Assembly (NCBI RefSeq): GCF_030419005.1
Contig: NZ_CP106952.1
Span: 558,001-622,000, forward strand
Length of the DNA: 64,000 nt
Direction of reading: 5' to 3'
DNA from: Eleftheria terrae
GTDB taxonomy: Bacteria; Pseudomonadota; Gammaproteobacteria; Burkholderiales; Burkholderiaceae_C
Below the pieces are notes generated by a model. It had not been told where the DNA came from. It worked only from the letters and a program-made list of their open reading frames with translations, and searched no databases. The translations under genes were made by a program, and so were the position numbers. Below are positions 60,596 to 64,000 of this stretch, piece after piece; the first letter of the stretch is position 1; each line of letters starts with the position of its first letter.

Positions 60596-61738
60596 ATGAC
60601 CGTGATACCTCGGGACCCTAGCGAGTCGACCCCCCGGCGCCGATACCGTGGCATGGCGGCCTTCGTTTTCACGCATGACGTCAAGCGGCGCATCCGGCTG
60701 ACGCAGACGATGGCGGCCATCGTGTTCACGCTGCCTGGTGTGGTGGCCATGCAATTGGCTGCGGCTACAGGCCATGCGTCGTGGCAGGCGGCCGTCCTGT
60801 GGGCCGTGGTGGCGCTTGGCGGCTCCTGCGCGTTTTTTCTGGCCATCCGCACCGGGTGGTCGGAACGGTTCAGCGACCCTTCGCTGACACTCTGGCAGAT
60901 GGCCTATGCCGTCGCCTGCTGTGCCGGTGCCTATGCCATTGCAGGGCCGATGCGAGGTGCGGTCTTTCCTCTGGTCATGGTGGTGCTGATGTTCGGGATG
61001 TTCTCGCTGCCCACCAGCAAGGTGGCCGGCATGAGCCTCTATTCGGTGCTGCTTTTCGGCCTGACCATGGTGATCATGGCGCGCCGCGATCCGAGCGTCT
61101 TCAACCCGGCGGTCGAGGCTGCCCACCTCCTGCTGGTGGGCACGATGATGCCGGCGGTCTCGGTGCTTGCTGCACAACTCAACCGGCTGCGCACCCGCTT
61201 GCGAGACCAGCGGCGTGATCTGGCGCAGGCCCTCGAACGCATCCAGTACCTGGCCACCCGCGATGAACTTACCGGCCTGGCCAATCGGCGCCAGATCACC
61301 GAGCTGATGGAGCGGGAGCATGCGCGCAGCGTGCGCAATGGCGCCCCCTTCTGCATTGCGATGATCGACCTCGATCACTTCAAGCGGATCAACGACGAAC
61401 ATGGCCACGCTGGTGGTGATGAAACCCTCAGGCAGCTGGCCAGCGTGGGCAGCAGGGAAGTGCGGGCCACCGACACCTTGGCAAGGTGGGGCGGCGAGGA
61501 GTTCCTGCTGCTCATGCCGGACACCCACCTCCCGCCGGCCCATTGCGGCGTCGAGCGGCTGCGCCACAAGTTCGCCGATGCAGCCGTCGAGGTGGGGGCG
61601 TCCAGCTTCCACGTGACGTTGTCGGCTGGCGTGGTTCAACACCAGCCAGGCGACTCCATCGCGACGACGATCGGGCGTGCAGATGTGGCGCTCTACCGGG
61701 CGAAGCAGGCGGGCCGAAACCGGGTCGAAGCGCAGTAG
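60596..61738 (+). CDS. Membrane diguanylate cyclase (GGDEF domain)
   Basis: 380 residues from ATG 60596. N-terminal part has about six hydrophobic helices (MAAIVFTLPGVVAMQLAAAT, AAVLWAVVALGGSCAFFLAI, YAVACCAGAYAIAGP, VFPLVMVVLMFGMFSLPT). A coiled linker leads to the GGDEF domain: DELTGLANRRQITELMEREH, MIDLDHFKRINDEHGHAGGD and RWGGEEF (GGEEF at 299-303, active type). It synthesises cyclic di-GMP, which commonly favours biofilm. A later start near 60653 (MAAFVF) is possible. Confidence 0.9.
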   Translation: MTVIPRDPSESTPRRRYRGMAAFVFTHDVKRRIRLTQTMAAIVFTLPGVVAMQLAAATGHASWQAAVLWAVVALGGSCAFFLAIRTGWSERFSDPSLTLWQMAYAVACCAGAYAIAGPMRGAVFPLVMVVLMFGMFSLPTSKVAGMSLYSVLLFGLTMVIMARRDPSVFNPAVEAAHLLLVGTMMPAVSVLAAQLNRLRTRLRDQRRDLAQALERIQYLATRDELTGLANRRQITELMEREHARSVRNGAPFCIAMIDLDHFKRINDEHGHAGGDETLRQLASVGSREVRATDTLARWGGEEFLLLMPDTHLPPAHCGVERLRHKFADAAVEVGASSFHVTLSAGVVQHQPGDSIATTIGRADVALYRAKQAGRNRVEAQ

Positions 61739-62015
61739 GCTGGCCGGCCCTCGTCGCCGTCGGGTCACCCACCGGCTGCGGCCGGTCGAATCGTCCCGAA
61801 AGCGCTGGCCGCGCGTCGGCCAGGTCTTGGGACGCCGATGGCCAGGCTGTGGAGCAGGGTCCGGCATCGAAGCCGGGACGTCGGTGGAGAGCCAGCGGGG
61901 GCCGCCGGGTTGCTCAAGGCCGCTAGCATCGGCCGATTGCTCCAACCCGGCAGGTGCCGAAACGTCAGATCCCGACCCGCCATGCCGGCGCCGCCGGAAG
62001 AAAGGAGAAAGCAGA

Positions 62016-62450
62016 ATGCCACGTTCCCCGAATCATAAGGAGCCTGCTCGCGGAACGATGCCGCGTCCCCGCCGGGTTCACTTCGGACGTTGGAGCGGTG
62101 CGGTGCTGCTGGCGGTCCTGCTGTCCTCGCTCTCGGGACAGGTGGAACGCACCGGGCCGGAGCTGGCCGCCTACGGCAATGTGTGTGGCCCGCGTCATGA
62201 CCAGCTGTGCCTCGAGCCTGTACGAAACGCGGGATTTCCGATTGCATACCTGTTCGATGCTCCGGGCATCAGTCGCGAGCGCAACGTGGCGATCGTGGAA
62301 GATGAGTTCCGGCCCTTCGCGTTCTGCCTCAATGTCGCGGTGTACCTTGTCGCACTTCTTGTCATTCTCGCTGCGTTCAAGGCCGCTGCAAGGATGAAGC
62401 GCCAGCAGGTGGGAGCGTCCGGCAGCACGCCGACGGACGACCGACCCTAG
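62016..62450 (+). CDS. Small membrane protein of unknown function
   Basis: 144 residues from ATG 62016 with AAAGGAG upstream. Two hydrophobic segments (AVLLAVLLSSLSGQ near 29-42 and AVYLVALLVILAAF near 107-120) flank an extracytoplasmic loop with conserved-looking Cys residues (VCGPRHDQLCLEP). Positive ends (RRVHFGR, ARMKRQQ) suggest both termini inside. Not recognised. Confidence 0.62.
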   Translation: MPRSPNHKEPARGTMPRPRRVHFGRWSGAVLLAVLLSSLSGQVERTGPELAAYGNVCGPRHDQLCLEPVRNAGFPIAYLFDAPGISRERNVAIVEDEFRPFAFCLNVAVYLVALLVILAAFKAAARMKRQQVGASGSTPTDDRP

Positions 62451-62802
62451 GCGCTCGCGGACGCCAAGTGCTGCAGGCGGTGATCCGGTTGCGCGGCATT
62501 CCGCTGGCGCAGCGAGGCCGCCTCTGTGCGGCGCATCCTGCGTGCAAGCACGCCGCGCCGGTGCGGTGAGGCAGGGCGCGCAAGTGAAGCTCGCTTGCGG
62601 CCTCCAAGCCAACGGAAGGGGTCGTCCGGCCCGCCAAGCTGCCGACCGCGGCGCGAAGCCGATGCGGTGCCCTCCGCACGAGGCTGAGCCGATGCCGGGC
62701 TGGCTCCTGCCCGCGATGTCACATCGCCCCGGCCTGCGTCGTCATGACGGTGTGGCCAGCAGTTCGGCTGGCCTTCAACCATTGCACGCAAGGATCCCGA
62801 TC
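62451..62802. other. Intergenic region, nothing supported
   Basis: About 350 bases, GC-rich. Frames overlapping it give Arg/Ala-rich translations only. It probably contains the promoter of the AhpD-like gene. Confidence 0.35.
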
Positions 62803-63282
62803 ATGAGCACACCGCATCAACGCCTCGACTACACGCACCAGTCGCCCGAGCTCTTCAAGAAGTACCTGGACTTCAGCATGGCCTTCCGGATGGACGAAGG
62901 GCTGGCCTTGCTGGTGGACATCCGCGCCTCGCAGCTCAACGGCTGCGCGTTCTGCCTGGACATGCACGTGAAGCAGGCCCGGCTGAAGGGGGAGCGCGAG
63001 CTGCGCCTGCACCATGTCGCCATCTGGCGTGAATCGCCGCTGTTCACCCCGAAGGAACGCGCGGCACTGGCCTGGACCGAGGCCCTGACCCGCATCGAGC
63101 CCGAAGGCGTGTCGGATGCGGCCTACCAGGAGGCATGCCAGCATTTCTCGGAGCAGGAGCTCTCGCAGCTGACCTTCCGCGTGGCAGCCATCAACGGATG
63201 GAACCGCATGAATGTCGCCTTCCGCACCGCCCCCGGCTCCAAGGACCAGCTCTTCGGGCTGGACAAGGCGGGACTGGGCTGA
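62803..63282 (+). CDS. Carboxymuconolactone decarboxylase / AhpD-like protein
   Basis: 159 residues from ATG 62803. LLVDIRASQLNGCAFCLDMH contains C48-x-x-C51-x3-H55, the AhpD peroxidase signature. It is followed by the helix pair RLHHVAIWRESPLFTPKERA and LAWTEALTRI of the family. Usually forms a thiol-dependent antioxidant or alkylhydroperoxidase complex. It is divergent to the partial LysR gene to the right. Confidence 0.9.
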   Translation: MSTPHQRLDYTHQSPELFKKYLDFSMAFRMDEGLALLVDIRASQLNGCAFCLDMHVKQARLKGERELRLHHVAIWRESPLFTPKERAALAWTEALTRIEPEGVSDAAYQEACQHFSEQELSQLTFRVAAINGWNRMNVAFRTAPGSKDQLFGLDKAGLG

Positions 63283-63493
63283 TCGAGACATCCACCGTTC
63301 GACGCTGCGGCACGCCTGGCAGCGAGACCGGCGCGTCCTGGCGGGGAAGGCTGGCCCGCTCGGGGCGAGCCGGTGTGCGCCGAGCACGGCGGTGAAAAGC
63401 CGCCATCGTCGGCAGCAGCGCTTGGTTCACCGCGACGGTCATTGCAAGCGACCGCCCTTGTCCCACCCGCCGGGCAAGCGCCCCGGGGCGGCC

Positions 63494-64000
63494 TCAAGGC
63501 CAACGTGTGGATCGCCGCCGCGCCTCGCCGGCGCTGCCCATCAGCACTTCACGAAGCAATTGGGCGGCCGGGCCCAGGTGCTGGTCGCTTCGATGCGCCA
63601 GGTAGGCCTGCAGGCGAGCCTCGCCGCGCGGCCCGAAGGCTTGCGTTGGAATGCGCTCCAGGCGGCCCGCCTCCAGGTCCGCCTGCACCAGCCACGATGG
63701 CAGCCGCCCCCAGCCCACGCCGGCCAAGATCAACGCATGCTTGGCGTCCTGCGACAGGACGCGCCAGGTGCGCGGTGACAAAAAGCCGAAGTCGCGGCCG
63801 GCCGACAGCGGCGACGGGTCGGCGAGCACGATCTGCAGATGATCGGCGAGCTCGGCCGGGCCGGGCTCGAGGCCGTCGCGCACAAGCACGGCCAAGGGGT
63901 GGCCGGTCGCCACCACCGGCAGCACCGAGACCTGCGCGAGCGCCTGCAGGAGGATGCGCCGGCTCTTGAACTCCTCGCCTACCGTGATGGCCAGTGTGCA
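63494..64000 (-). CDS. LysR-family regulator, C-terminal part (partial)
   Basis: 169 residues of a frame that continues past the window edge. Sequence LAITVGEEFKSRRILLQALA, VSVLPVVATGHPLAVLVRDG, LSPRTWRVLSQDAKHALILA and GVGWGRLPSWLVQADLEAGR is the substrate-binding domain of a LysR regulator (G-x-G-x-x-x-L-P in the last block). The DNA-binding domain is outside the window. Likely controls a nearby gene, possibly the AhpD-like gene. Confidence 0.8.
   Translation of the reverse strand, partial: CTLAITVGEEFKSRRILLQALAQVSVLPVVATGHPLAVLVRDGLEPGPAELADHLQIVLADPSPLSAGRDFGFLSPRTWRVLSQDAKHALILAGVGWGRLPSWLVQADLEAGRLERIPTQAFGPRGEARLQAYLAHRSDQHLGPAAQLLREVLMGSAGEARRRSTRWP

Overview
The window is about 64 kb of GC-rich bacterial chromosome, most probably from a betaproteobacterium of the order Burkholderiales. 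The evidence is a full set of type VI secretion (T6SS) sheath, baseplate and spike genes of beta-proteobacterial type, a PEP-CTERM sorted surface protein, a GH5 cellulase with CBM6 modules, an R-body (Reb) locus, and DapA, AhpD and LysR housekeeping-type genes. No rRNA, tRNA or CRISPR array was seen. The genus cannot be fixed from the sequence alone.

Layout. (1) 1-5 kb: 3' end of a polymorphic toxin with a papain-like tip and a candidate immunity gene. A graveyard of decayed toxin modules follows: a cholera/pertussis-type ADP-ribosyltransferase, a pre-toxin core and an SGHY-type toxin tip. A dead IS5-family element sits in the presumed immunity gene. (2) 5-12 kb: a long gene-poor stretch, a large PEP-CTERM protein, and a secreted GH5-CBM6-CBM6 cellulase with a LacI/CcpA-type operator upstream. 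(3) 12.3-21.8 kb: a compact minus-strand operon of R-body genes (four near-identical RebB-like proteins plus at least three divergent ones). It runs on into an unknown 355-aa protein, a Nudix protein, a DUF1906 glycoside-hydrolase-like protein and a protein with a nucleotidyltransferase-like signature. A plus-strand regulator that fuses a degenerate sigma-54-type AAA domain to an AraC HTH converges on its 3' end. (4) 22.8-24.9 kb: small hypothetical genes and an Rnk/GreA-C-like regulator. (5) 25.4-35 kb: an effector-like island. Two copies of a gene share about 211 N-terminal residues and about 140 bp of upstream DNA but have unrelated C-termini. Two large unrelated proteins share the same ~20-residue N-terminal leader, one of them carrying a restriction-endonuclease-like toxin signature. 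The island also holds a frameshifted ADP-ribosyltransferase, a MITE and an IS3 remnant. (6) 35.3-53.1 kb: one minus-strand T6SS operon, tssA-tssB-tssC-hcp-hcp-hcp-like-hcp-like-tssE-tssF-tssG-vgrG-DUF4123-unknown-unknown-tssK-tssBC-like. The membrane complex (tssJ, tssL, tssM) and clpV/tssH are absent from the window. (7) 53.6-56.8 kb: an ECF sigma factor and two paralogous sigma-54 activators, one with a GAFTDA variant of the GAFTGA loop. (8) 57.4-64 kb: a small protein with cytidine-deaminase-type zinc motifs, a DapA-family enzyme, a membrane diguanylate cyclase, an AhpD-like protein and the C-terminal part of a LysR regulator.

How the parts work together (inference): the window is dominated by antagonism functions, namely contact-dependent or T6SS-type toxins, R-body inclusions and modular effectors. 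A regulatory block next to the T6SS probably drives it through sigma-54. The best candidates for something undescribed are the R-body operon with enzyme-like passengers, and the 25-35 kb island of proteins with a common leader plus an adaptor-like partner whose N-terminus is conserved and C-terminus variable.
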